Of a DNA stretch of 64,000 nt, positions 35,459-45,273 are shown piece by piece. This stretch comes from Laburnicola sp. R22_1 (lineage: Eukaryota; Ascomycota; Dothideomycetes; Pleosporales; Didymosphaeriaceae), in contig JACONQ010000017.1 in the NCBI GenBank assembly GCA_014281115.1, positions 1,178,001 through 1,242,000 on the forward strand, in the 5' to 3' direction. The notes under the pieces were generated by a model. The model saw only the letters and a program-made list of their open reading frames with translations. It ran no database searches and had not been told where the DNA came from. Positions within the stretch are counted from its first letter, which is position 1; each line of letters opens with the position of its first letter. Both the position numbers and the translations under genes were made by a program.

Positions 35459-36618
35459 ATGGCTTCAATATCACGGCGCTTCCTGCTGCTATCGTGGCGA
35501 TGTCCATCGAGAATACCATCGCATTGCGCACCCCCGAAGTACACCTCGCAATGGCCGCGGCCACTCTCCACGACGCCCTCTCGCCGCGCAGACGAAACCC
35601 CCCAAGAAGGCTCCGTGACCGCTGCAGCCGCCGAATCCCCGGCCAAGAAACCCGCTCGCACGCCGCAATCCGACGCTGCTGCAACCCTCCGCAAGATCGT
35701 CGAGGACTTGAAGGGGCTGGATCCCGAGGTTGTTGAGGATGCCATCCGCAAAGGAAAGCAGGGCATCCCTTGGAGCAGCGAGGCGGATAAGCTGGAGACG
35801 GAGGAAGATTTCGAGATCCCCGAGGAGAACACGCGAAGAGTGGGATTCTGGGGTGAGGGAGAAGAGAAGCTGGGTGCGGATGAGGATTACTTTGGAGACG
35901 ATTTGACGAGTTTGGGACACGGAGAGTTGGAGCAGCACAGGGAGCTAAGAGAGTACGCACGGTTGATTGCTTGGGAGTTGCCGTTGCTGAGCCGTACGTT
36001 TGCCCCAGACGATACTCTGAAGACGTTTGGATGGGATGAATGCTAATTGTGCTTCTAGAGCTTGCGCGGCCATTTGAACCGCCAACCGCCGCGACTCCTT
36101 TCCGCTTCCGATATACCTCTTATCTGGGCGAAAAGCACCCCGCAACCAACAAAGTCGTCGTCGAGTTCTGCGCCAGCGACATGAACCTCAACGAGACCCA
36201 GACCTCTAAGCTCATCAAGCTCGCAGGCGTACGCTACAACCCCGACACAGACATAATCAAAATGTCATGCGAGGACTTCGACACACAGGCGCAGAACAAG
36301 CGTTTCCTAGGCGAGACCATCTCGAAGCTGTTGAAGGAGGCGAAGAACAGCAAGGATACGTTCGCCGATGTGCCATTTGATTTTAGGCACCACAAACCAA
36401 AGGTCATGCACGAGTTCCCCAAGGAATGGATTCTGACGCCGGAGAGGAAGCAATACCTCGAGAGCAAGAGGGCGCAGTCACTGCACCAGGATGACCGGAA
36501 ATTGAACAACGGGCAACTGATCGATGGAGCGTCGATTATCGGCTCGACGCTGCCAGTCAAGACATTAGAGCCGGAACCTGTCCCGGTCGGCGGCGCAAGA
36601 GGAAGAGCATTCAGGTAA
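35459..36618 (+). CDS. RSM24: Mitochondrial small ribosomal subunit protein mS35 (Rsm24)
   Basis: Exons 35459-35993 and 36059-36618 around a 65-nt intron (GTACGT, GCTAAT branch, CTAG) encode 364 residues. The N-terminus is Arg/Ser-rich and free of acidic residues for about 40 positions, typical of a mitochondrial presequence. An Ala/Glu-rich linker follows. The conserved domain lies in exon 2: FRYTSYLGEKHPATNKVVVE, then LIKLAGVRYNP, then DTFADVPFDFRHHKP. This is the MRP-S35/Rsm24 family of the mitoribosomal small subunit. The basic C-terminal GARGRAFR is family-like. Confidence 0.88.
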
Positions 36619-37015
36619 TATCGAAAAAAAGAGAACTTGTATCATGTTGTACCATATGAAGCCAAGTATAGAGAGCTTTGTCGATTGGTGCACCGGCTGT
36701 TACCGTGTAGCACTGATTTTGTAGGAGATACTATCGGAGCCAGAAGCAATGTATTCTAGGAAGTAACCACGACTCCAGTCCGTTTGCTGTGATAAAGCTT
36801 CCCAATGGTATATGGCCCAAGTTGCGCCGTCGGCCCCATCAACCGCAGAACCAAGCAATTACCTCCCACTAGAATGGTTCTTATGCCCAAAACACTAATG
36901 TATGCCCTTAGTATTCATCCAAGACATACGAGATGTCTATTCGATAAAATCGCGATTGCCCACATACCCTAAATCATCGTGAGTTAAAGTGCTGTTCACC
37001 AAATCCTATGGCGCC
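36619..37015. other. Convergent intergenic spacer
   Basis: The 397 bp between the 3' ends of RSM24 and the IEC3-like gene hold both terminators; no gene is seen. Confidence 0.5.
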
Positions 37016-38352
37016 TCATGCACCGACTCCTGCACTCGCTCGCTTTCTCTTGCTACCTTTTCCTGTGCCCGTACCTTCCCCTTCCTCCCTCTTCCGCTTC
37101 GGTGCCCGGCTGCTTCCGCCTTTTGGCCTGTACGCCGTGTCATCTTCGCCGCCTTTGGTCTTCCGACCCTTGCCTCCTGCGCCCGACTCGGCAGCAGCAT
37201 CGTCATCATCCAGGTCCGTCTTAGGGCCTGGCGTGCCAGCCGCGGCGGATTGACGTTTTCCTCGGGCGCCTGCATTGGCCCTGGGCGCTGCTGATTTCTC
37301 CGACATGTTCTCTGGGTGTTGGGGGTCCTTGTCCTGCAGGAACACTTGTGGCTGGTGCTTGCGAAGCCAGTTGTATACGCTGTCGGGATTTCGAACTGTG
37401 AGGTCTTTCTCGGTAGGTGGAGGATGGGTGGAGGGTATGCGGATAGGGCGGCCGTCGAAGGCGTTGGGGTCGGCGAAAGCTAGGTCCATGGCTAGCAGGT
37501 ACTCCTCCTCCTGCGCAGGTGTCATGTAGCCTGGTGCAGTCTCGGACAGGTCTATGCCATCTATCGGCGGATCTGGAGCTTGGGTGGTATGCGGCACCTT
37601 GGTCTCGAGGCTGGCGAGCGAACGGGTCAATTGCACCGTCTGCGAATTATGCAGCTGCCCGGCCTTCCGCGCATAATCTTCTGCTGTGATGATGCCGGTC
37701 GTGAGGTCTGCGCGGAGGTCGTGTAGCCGTTGCTGCACGAGCTGGGGGTCGGGCAGTGGCTCGATGGCTGCTTTGGCATCGATCTCGTGTTGCTCCCGCA
37801 AGTCCAGGCGGAGATGCGGAGGCAGGCGCGCGCTATTGTTCATGTCAAGGAGGATGTCGAGGATTTGGCTGTACGCTGTCAGCCGCGCTCCGTCGCAGCT
37901 CACACCAGCACGTACTCGTTCTGCTCGGCCAGGCGCCGCGCGAGGCCCTGGGCCTTCCATTCTTCGTGGATCAGATGGTTGCTCGTGTTCATCGTGTCCT
38001 CGAAGCGGACGCGCATCTTGCGGTATTTGCGCCTCCACGACCGCTTGGCCGGCTTCGGGGCGCTCTCGCGCATCTGGTCTGCGTCTGCGTCGGGGTGCAG
38101 CGGGCGCGCGGCGGGCGCGTCTGCTTCGGAAGCCATGGCGGCGTGGTGGTGGGCGCGCGGCGAGTGTGGAGGTGGAGGGCCTGAGGAGGTGCTGGCGTGC
38201 ATGGAGCGGTCGAGATGCACGTCGGAAGGATGGCCCGTGCGTGCAGGTGAAGACGGCATGATGTCCTGATGGTCTGGCGTCGCCTGCGGCTCTCCTTCCG
38301 CGTCCGTCTCGTTGCATCCATCAGGGGAAACTGCGACCGACTCTACACCCAT
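37016..38352 (-). CDS. INO80 complex subunit Iec3-like protein
   Basis: Two exons (38352-37904 and 37868-37016) give 433 residues. Residues about 100-145 form a basic, helical stretch (KRSWRRKYRKMRVRFEDTM, then EEWKAQGLARRLAEQNE), followed across the intron by ILDILLDMNNSARLPPHLRLDL. This is the pattern of the fungal Iec3 subunit of the INO80 chromatin remodeller. The N-terminus is disordered and His/Pro-rich. The C-terminus is Lys/Gly/Glu-rich with likely nuclear signals (PKRKREEG, KGSKRKRAS). The only splice that joins the frames removes just 35 nt (GTGAGC, CTGAC branch, CAG), shorter than usual, so the junction is the weak point of the model. A 433-codon frame that runs through this intron is a shadow in its upstream half. 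Confidence 0.8.
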
Positions 38353-38709
38353 TCTCTCTCACAGTGCTGCTTGCCGCGCCCTCTGCTCCCTGCATCCACC
38401 CCCATCTCACCCATCACCGTCGCTCTCCGTTCACCGCGTCGAAGCTTGGACAGGCCGGAAAGGTGGTGTTGCGTACGCAGGGTCAGATTCACCCAACCAC
38501 ACGCCACTGAATAGCGGATCCTGCGTACTGACTTGCGTGCCTGGCTCAGAACACCTGCTCCTGCTCGACACAACGCAGACGCGCCCCGCCCCCTCCCCAA
38601 AAACGCCATCAATACCGCCAAACTGTCACCCATACTCCTCAACCGCACCTCTCGCCTGAGCTTCGCTGGCGACTCGCGGCCCCGCCGACCGAGCGCCTCG
38701 CCAGGCAAG
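38353..38709. promoter_or_regulatory. Bidirectional promoter IEC3-like / ORM1
   Basis: The 357 bp between divergent start codons is C-rich on the plus strand and holds short open frames only. No specific site is recognised. Confidence 0.5.
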
Positions 38710-39414
38710 ATGCCCTTGGATGCGAAAGAGGCTCGGAGACGGCGTAGCAGTAGTCTTGTCTACACCGAACCCCCCGAATCGCTCGAGCAGCTCAGCGACC
38801 AGTCCGCCCTGCCCAACTTGAACTCGCAATGGGTGAATGCCAAAGGTCAGCGGCCCGCACCTGGTCCTGGAGATCTGGGTGGACAGATGATCGTGCTGGC
38901 AGTTGTGGCTGCGTGGCCTCTTTGAAGAAGCTTGGCTAACACGTTGGTATGCAGGCGCATGGGTGATACACTTCGTCCTTATTGTTCTCGGCAAGATATT
39001 ATTCGACATCATACCCGGTGTCTCACAGGAGACATCATGGACCCTGACCAACATCTCATACATGGCCGGGTCGTATCTCATGTTTCACTACGTTCGCGGC
39101 GTACCATTCGATTTCAACTCTGGCGCATACGACAACCTCAACATGTGGGAGCAGATTGACAACGGGGACCAGTACACACCGGCCAAGAAATTCCTGCTTT
39201 TTGTGCCCATTGCTCTATTTTTGGTCAGCACTCATTATACCCGCTATGACCTCACGTATTTTGTCATCAACACACTGGCCACATTAGCGGTGGTCATTCC
39301 GAAGCTGCCTTCGGTAAGTCAGTTGAGAGCATGTCGGTCGTCTATACTGATTCCGCGACACAGGCACATAGGATACGCATTTCATTTTTCTCGCCGCCGC
39401 CAGATGATGCATAA
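38710..39414 (+). CDS. ORM1: ORMDL family sphingolipid homeostasis protein
   Basis: Exons 38710-38845, 38955-39313 and 39364-39414 give 181 residues. ORM proteins sit in the ER membrane and inhibit serine palmitoyltransferase until phosphorylated. Visible are a Ser/Arg-rich N-terminus (RRRRSSSLVY) suited to kinase control, the conserved NSQWVNAKGAWVIH entering the first membrane segment, QETSWTLTNISYM, GVPFDFNSGAYDNLNMWEQI and HYTRYD, and four hydrophobic stretches. Introns are 109 and 50 nt (GTCAGC and GTAAGT donors). The short last exon encodes a family-like HRIRISFFS end. Confidence 0.95.
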
Positions 39415-40065
39415 ATTGGCCACTAAGATACCACGACTGGGACTATTGTTATTGATTCTGTGTGTAATTTTGCATGTATTTCTACTTCCACCCAAAAAGC
39501 GAACACGAAATTGAGTTGCATTGAGCGGCGAGGCGTTTCGGTTGAAATACAGGAAGAGGAAGTCCATAGCGTACAGGATGAATCCATTTCTTCTACGCGA
39601 TTATCTTTGCTGTCCTCGTGCGCTGTTGTCGATCTATCGATTTTGCCCTGTGCAATTGCGGCGGCGGCTCTGGACGGGTATAAGTTATAACGAGCATGCG
39701 AAACGAGCGTCGCCGGTCAGGTCTGCATAGAAATTCCCACGAAATTGTATAACAGCTGACCAATCGTAGCCCGGGCCCATGAGTTGCCGGGCTTCCATGA
39801 TCCTAGTGAATCGCAGCTGCGTTGGTAACCACGCCTCCTAGCGCGTCCAACATCGAATGTTGCGCTCTAGCTTTACACATTGCGTCATCATCGATTCCTT
39901 ATCCTCCGCAACTTTTGCGACTTTGTCTGCGCAACCACGACTATTGAATAGCACAGCCTGTGTCAACTTGTTCAACACCGAGGCTTATCTTCACACTCGC
40001 ATCGTGGATCGAGTCTACGCTGTTCCGACGCCTCCATTCTTCCCGTTGGAAGTACAGCACACATC
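39415..40065. other. Intergenic ORM1 to antiporter
   Basis: Normal composition; no supported gene. The right part is the antiporter promoter. Confidence 0.5.
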
Positions 40066-41529
40066 ATGGCGTGGAAGCAACTGGAGTTAACACCGCCGCA
40101 TGTTACCTTCATTGTAATCACTTTCTTCCTCATATTATATGCTCTTTTCTCCCTTTTGATTCGCAACCGTCTACATCTCTCCGAGCCACCTCTAGCTACT
40201 CTGTTTGGCATCATCGTTGGACCGCATGGCTTGGGCATGCTCACGCCTTACGATTGGGGCTTTGGAGACGACATCGTCCAAGAGTTTACACGGCTCATCG
40301 CTGGTATCCAGTGCTTTGCAGTGGGGTTAGAACTACCGCAATACTACTTCAAGACAAAGTGGAAGGATGTCGCAGTGTTACTTGGTCCCGTCATGACTTT
40401 TGGATGGCTCATCTGCGCGGCTTTTATTATAGCCATATTCGAGACGGATATTCCGACGGCGCTGGTTATTTCGGCTTGCCTCACACCTACCGATCCAGTC
40501 CTCGCAGCATCCGTTCTGTCGAACTCGCAATTCAGCACAAGGGTGCCAAAGCGGATTCGAGATCTACTCTCCGCTGAGAGTGGCGTCAACGATGGCGTCT
40601 CGTTCCCCTTTCTCTACATAGGGCTTAGTATCATTACCCGGAGTACAATTGCCGGCATTCTCAAGAAGTGGATTCTCATCACGATACTCTACCAGTGCGT
40701 ATTCGGCGCCATCCTGGGATTGATCATCGGATACGTCTTCAATAGACTTTTCACCTTCAGCTACAAACGGGAGATGATGGGCTCCGCGAGTTACCTCGCA
40801 TTCTATCTCCTACTGGCGGTCTTCTCACTCGGCGTCGCATCCACGCTCGGCGTTGACGACTTCCTCGTTACTTTCTGCGCCGGCCTCGGCTTCTCGCACG
40901 GCGGCAACTTTCCCACGGCGGACGCGCGGCTCCCTGTCATTATTGATCTAGTACTTAACAGCACTATGTTCGTGTTTTTCGGGGCTATGATACCCTGGTC
41001 ATCATTCAACAAGATCGATATCATCACGACTGGCCGCCTCTTCGGCCTTCTTGCCCTCATTCTCGTATTTAGGAGGATGCCAGCCGTTTATGGGATGTAC
41101 AAACTCAAGCTCCTCCCCCACGTCAAATCCAGAACTGAGGCCCTCTTCTGCGGACACTTCGGCCCCATAGGCGTCGGCGCATTGTTCCTGGCCATCGAAG
41201 CGCGCGCACAGCTTGAGACTGACACATCTCTGCCTCTACCATCACCGCCTGATGATCTGCCCGCTGAGATGCAAAGAACCGTCACACTTGTGTGGCCCAT
41301 TATCTGCTTCGTCGTGTTGGGCAGTGTGCTTGTGCATGGACTAAGCACGTTGGCGATAAGCATAGGTGGTCACTTTTCGAGGAATAAGGGGGAGAGAGCG
41401 CCGCTCATTGGTGGGGAGAGCGAGGGCTTGTATGGCATGGTGTTTGATGAGGAGGATGATGATGGGGTAGATAGAGATGAAAGGGAAGAAGAGGAAGAAA
41501 GGCGGGGATTATTGTTCGCAGGGACATGA
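40066..41529 (+). CDS. Nha1/Sod2-type plasma-membrane Na+/H+ antiporter
   Basis: A single-exon, 487-residue CPA1-family cation/proton exchanger. About a dozen hydrophobic segments fill residues 10-440. The ion-binding core is visible as ACLTPTDPVLAASV and SAESGVNDGVSFPF (the paired acidic ND region), and GHFGPIGVGALF lies near the end of the membrane part. The family expels Na+ and K+ in exchange for protons for salt and pH tolerance. The hydrophilic tail is only about 60 residues and strongly acidic (EEDDDGVDRDEREEEEE), far shorter than the tail of yeast Nha1 and closer to fission yeast Sod2. Confidence 0.94.
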   Translation: MAWKQLELTPPHVTFIVITFFLILYALFSLLIRNRLHLSEPPLATLFGIIVGPHGLGMLTPYDWGFGDDIVQEFTRLIAGIQCFAVGLELPQYYFKTKWKDVAVLLGPVMTFGWLICAAFIIAIFETDIPTALVISACLTPTDPVLAASVLSNSQFSTRVPKRIRDLLSAESGVNDGVSFPFLYIGLSIITRSTIAGILKKWILITILYQCVFGAILGLIIGYVFNRLFTFSYKREMMGSASYLAFYLLLAVFSLGVASTLGVDDFLVTFCAGLGFSHGGNFPTADARLPVIIDLVLNSTMFVFFGAMIPWSSFNKIDIITTGRLFGLLALILVFRRMPAVYGMYKLKLLPHVKSRTEALFCGHFGPIGVGALFLAIEARAQLETDTSLPLPSPPDDLPAEMQRTVTLVWPIICFVVLGSVLVHGLSTLAISIGGHFSRNKGERAPLIGGESEGLYGMVFDEEDDDGVDRDEREEEEERRGLLFAGT

Positions 41530-41761
41530 AGCGCGAATAGAGGCATAAAATAACTTGCTTGACCCTTTTGATACAAGCTCTATTCTGTAGCTGAGTGCCT
41601 ACCTACGTACGTACCCAACCTTCAATGCTGGAAGAGCCCTGGAGAGAAGGTCGTCATGTGACAGCGTGTAGCCCGGACGCATCGGTCGGGGATATTACGC
41701 GCTAGTCCCTATAGATAACTTTAGCGTGTTGGTGGAAATCATTGGCAAGGCGTCCGCGTTC

Positions 41762-42907
41762 ATGCCTGGCAACACGACGTCTTCCTGTGCTTCCTCCTCA
41801 TCCTCATCCGACTCCGCAACAATGCCTATCAAACGCGAACCCGAAGCCGACGTTGTTATCTTCCCCTCCGCAGCACCCTCATCCTCGACCGTCTCTGCAC
41901 CAATGCCTATTAAACGCGAACCCGACGTTGTATTCGGACGCGCAGGCAAACACGAACGAGCGCCAAGCGATCTAGCTAACGGTGATGCAGCCGCCGGCTC
42001 TGCTGAAGCTGCGAAACGACCGTGTACGGAGTTATCGGACAAGGAGCGGTTGGCGCAACTCGAGGCCCAATTCGATGCTTATCGACAGCGCGCCGAAACG
42101 GAGCTTGAGCAGAAGAACAAATCGCTCAAGAAACGCCAACAAGAAATTGTCAAGTTGAAGGAGAAAGTTGATAAAAAGGATAGGCTGTTATGCAAAGCAC
42201 AGGCACAGTCGAAGCATGAATTTTACCGCCAAGAACTGGAAGATAAGGAAGCGCAAATGCAGAGGACTGTACGGCTGTTGATGCATCTGAATGGGATATA
42301 TAGATTCCGGGAGCGCGATTTCGTTGATCCTGCGCAGGACGGACTTGATGCGTGGTTTGTTGATGGGATACATTTGGACCTATTCAAGAAGATTGAACGG
42401 GAGAGAGAAGAAGACAAGAAATACCTTGAGCAGCAAGTAGCGGACCTTGAGCATACGATACTGGGCCTTGAGGATAGCATAGTGGACGTTCAAGAAGATA
42501 TGGAGAGGGTAAAGGATCGGGTTGTTTCAATGGAGTATAGTATAAGTGACCTTAAGGATGAGATGGAAGATATCGTTTGACGACTGGAACGAAGCGACGA
42601 CCCAGATGACTATTTTGAGAAACTTAAGGATAGGTTGAGGCCACTACTTAAGAAGTTCACTCCCTATCACGACTCTGAACTCCTCGGCGAATATGTATAT
42701 AAAGAAACACTTCATACCGAGCTCGAAAGTCTACTCCACGAGATGGATTTCGAGCTCGATGAACAGGACTTGGACATGGACGATATGAAGGGGCTGACAG
42801 AGATGGTTACTCAAATAGGGTACAAGACAGAGGATCTGAAGGGGGACCTCGCACAACTGGAAGGCGATGTGGCTAGGATGGATGTTGGTCTACCTGAGCT
42901 GCATTAG
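41762..42907 (+). pseudogene. Coiled-coil protein gene interrupted by in-frame TGA
   Basis: From the ATG at 41762, 272 codons run to a TGA at 42578-42580. The same frame then continues without interruption for another 108 codons to 42907 with the same heptad-rich, Glu/Asp/Lys-rich character (MDFELDEQDLDMDDM). The N-terminal part has two near-identical MPIKREP(E/D) motifs about 27 residues apart, each matching the SUMO-acceptor consensus psi-K-x-E. A coiled coil covers residues about 95-150 and most of the second half. I recognise no family. The TGA is probably a CGA-to-TGA nonsense change, so the gene is either truncated, a recent pseudogene, or read through (UGA-C context). Confidence 0.65.
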
Positions 42908-44088
42908 TTTCTATGTATGGAGAGGTGACCTTTTTTTCACTGGTCGTCTGTCTTCTCAACACAATGTACTATATGGAGCGTCCTTTTATATCGGCAATTT
43001 GGTTCGGCAGAATTTACCAGGGTGACCCAATTGAACCAGCGCACTCTATGCTTTTGTCGTCGAAATATTTTACCGATGGCTAGTCACAGAGCACATGTAA
43101 ACCGTAATGAGCTAATCGAAACGCGGACAGCCCTCTTGATCTTTGAAAGGCACATGAAAGGGTCTTGCCTTTATCAGCGGCCTAGTACCATCGGTCACGA
43201 ATTGCAGTCTTTCGGACATCTCCAACGAATATGCGACATGTGGGCTTGTATTCATTCGTTTTTTCAAGCTCGGCTGCTCGAGTGTTTCAAGAGTTTCAGA
43301 TTACGCGTTCTGGCTCCACACAAGCACGTTACGTCATCATTCTTGTGACATCGACCTCAATTCACTACTGTCATCATCAGAGCTGAGACTGCTGAGGCAC
43401 GCATGTAGAAATTAGAGCCCTTCGTTCATCCAGATGGAAACCGAACGGTGTGTAAGGTCTAACGATGGGAACGGACGCTGCTAGAGCAGATTGCCTAACA
43501 AAACTCGTGAAGTTGTACCATACGCACTGTCCCGTTCAGGTTAGTATAGTGGGGTCAACCTTTCACTAGGCAGCACCGTTCTCTTAGACTTCTTCCTCCC
43601 CACCGGCCTGCTTGTTAAGGTTCGATCTGCTTGTTGTTCTGCTCGACTCCTCATTATCTTCACAATCCTGCTCCCTTCGTCCCTGTCGGCCAAGACTAGG
43701 TGAAGGTGAAGTGTAAGGACCAGCACGGATCCATACGACACTACATCCAGCAACATTCTATGGACGCTTTTCCGTTCGAACCTGCACGATTTCCTTATTA
43801 AGGCATTTACGGGTACAATTCTGATTCATACCTCCCAATCTCAGGCTGCTGCAACGGGTCGCACCTGCGTTTGAACGTCACCTTTGACGAGTGGGAAAGC
43901 ATCCGCTACGGCGATATACCGTCCCGGTTGGCCGATCATCTACCGCCGGACTGCCTCTATTGGAGCCGGCACGAGTCTGATTCAAAAGACTCCTCCAAAC
44001 GGGTCGTATTCGGGCGCCCGCTTGAGCCATCGTTCTTGATTTTTCACTCTGGGGCTTTGTTCCTGGAACCGACTTTGAGGGAACAACT
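42908..44088. other. Intergenic
   Basis: Normal composition. Short frames at 43022-43348 and 43541-43756 have no recognisable features. A frame at 43871-44143 overlaps the start of the next gene out of phase and is probably its leader. Confidence 0.5.
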
Positions 44089-45273
44089 ATGGGTGTGCCC
44101 GCTTGGAAGAAGAGCCACTTGTTGTCTTTGCCGAAGGAATTGAGGTTGGAGATATGGAGGTGGGTCTTGACGGATCCCTCGGTACCTGACTTGGTAGTGA
44201 ACGTGGGACGGGCCAAGGCAGCCCTAGATCGGAGGACAGTTGCCCCGCGTGTGACTACTTGGTTGGAACCAGGACGACATTGCACCATCGGCTTGGAATT
44301 ATTGCGAACGAATCGGTTCATATACGAAGAAGCGCTCCCTGTGCTATATAAATCTGTCAAATTCGCACCGGCGGATCATCAAGGCATATTTCCACTTTTC
44401 TTAGACTCGCTGCCGTCGCATGCGCGGTCACTCATTCAACATGTCAAACTCCATATACCGAGGCAGGTATACGATACCGACCCCTTTGGCGATCCAGCTG
44501 TCCCGCTCTTTCACTGGGCCGTGACTTGCGCTCAGATCGCAAAACTTGATGACCAGCTGCGCCATGTCGAAGTAGAAGGGCTCTGGGCGAATATTGAGCT
44601 CTTGGGTGACAAGACTAGGCGCTCAATTCTATACCCGTTGTGCAAGATTAAGACGCCGAAGGTGTTAGGGCAGAACAATGCTAGTGGCATGTTTCATTTG
44701 CTCGTGGAGGCACAACGAGAACTCATGACGAAATCATTAGAGCGCAAATTAGAAGCATTGTCGCTGGCTCGTCGTGTCAATCGACAGAGGATGCCGTCGC
44801 TATTCGCAGATGCTTTTACACCCGCAGCAAGAATCGATACGCCAGAAACAGAAGCAGAATTTCGTGCCTTCGTCCAAATTGCAAAGAAGAGGTGGGAAGC
44901 CGGCGACAGAGAAAATGAAAAAGATTTCCTATCGTTCAAGGTGAAAGTTATCCGCGAGCAACTCGAACTATCACCACGTAATCGTCTTTCGCCTCCTGCC
45001 TACTCTGTGGATGGACATACCATCAACCGCGACCTGAGCCGAGAGCCAGGTGACGACGTATCTGCGAAAGAGCTGGACGAACACCCCGGAAGCCCAAGCA
45101 GTGCCAAAGCAAGCTCTGCAGATGACCGTGAAGGGTTGCTGGAGGACTGGGATGTGGTGAGCTATGCGAGTGGTACTTCTACGCCAAGAGGTCGACCACA
45201 TAGCTCTATGTCGAGCCATAGCAGTAGTTCGTGGATCCACGCGGCGTCGACGATGATGGAGGCTGAAATGTAG
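44089..45273 (+). CDS. F-box-like / DUF7730-type protein
   Basis: A single-exon, 394-residue protein. The start has an F-box-like segment, LLSLPKELRLEIWRWVL (residues 11-27). Further on is LLRTNRFIYEEALPVLYKSVKF, a pattern shared by the very large, functionally vague DUF7730 family of Pezizomycotina. A central Arg/Lys/Glu-rich helix follows. The C-terminal ~100 residues are Ser/Gly/Asp-rich and disordered (SSMSSHSSSSW). Such proteins may act as SCF adaptors, but there is no direct evidence and no substrate domain is visible. Confidence 0.82.
   Translation: MGVPAWKKSHLLSLPKELRLEIWRWVLTDPSVPDLVVNVGRAKAALDRRTVAPRVTTWLEPGRHCTIGLELLRTNRFIYEEALPVLYKSVKFAPADHQGIFPLFLDSLPSHARSLIQHVKLHIPRQVYDTDPFGDPAVPLFHWAVTCAQIAKLDDQLRHVEVEGLWANIELLGDKTRRSILYPLCKIKTPKVLGQNNASGMFHLLVEAQRELMTKSLERKLEALSLARRVNRQRMPSLFADAFTPAARIDTPETEAEFRAFVQIAKKRWEAGDRENEKDFLSFKVKVIREQLELSPRNRLSPPAYSVDGHTINRDLSREPGDDVSAKELDEHPGSPSSAKASSADDREGLLEDWDVVSYASGTSTPRGRPHSSMSSHSSSSWIHAASTMMEAEM

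Noticed and set aside
37904..38317. Upstream half of a 433-codon minus-strand frame through the Iec3-like gene
   Set aside because: Arg/Pro/His-rich shadow; the other frame holds the conserved RKYRKM segment and joins by a short intron.
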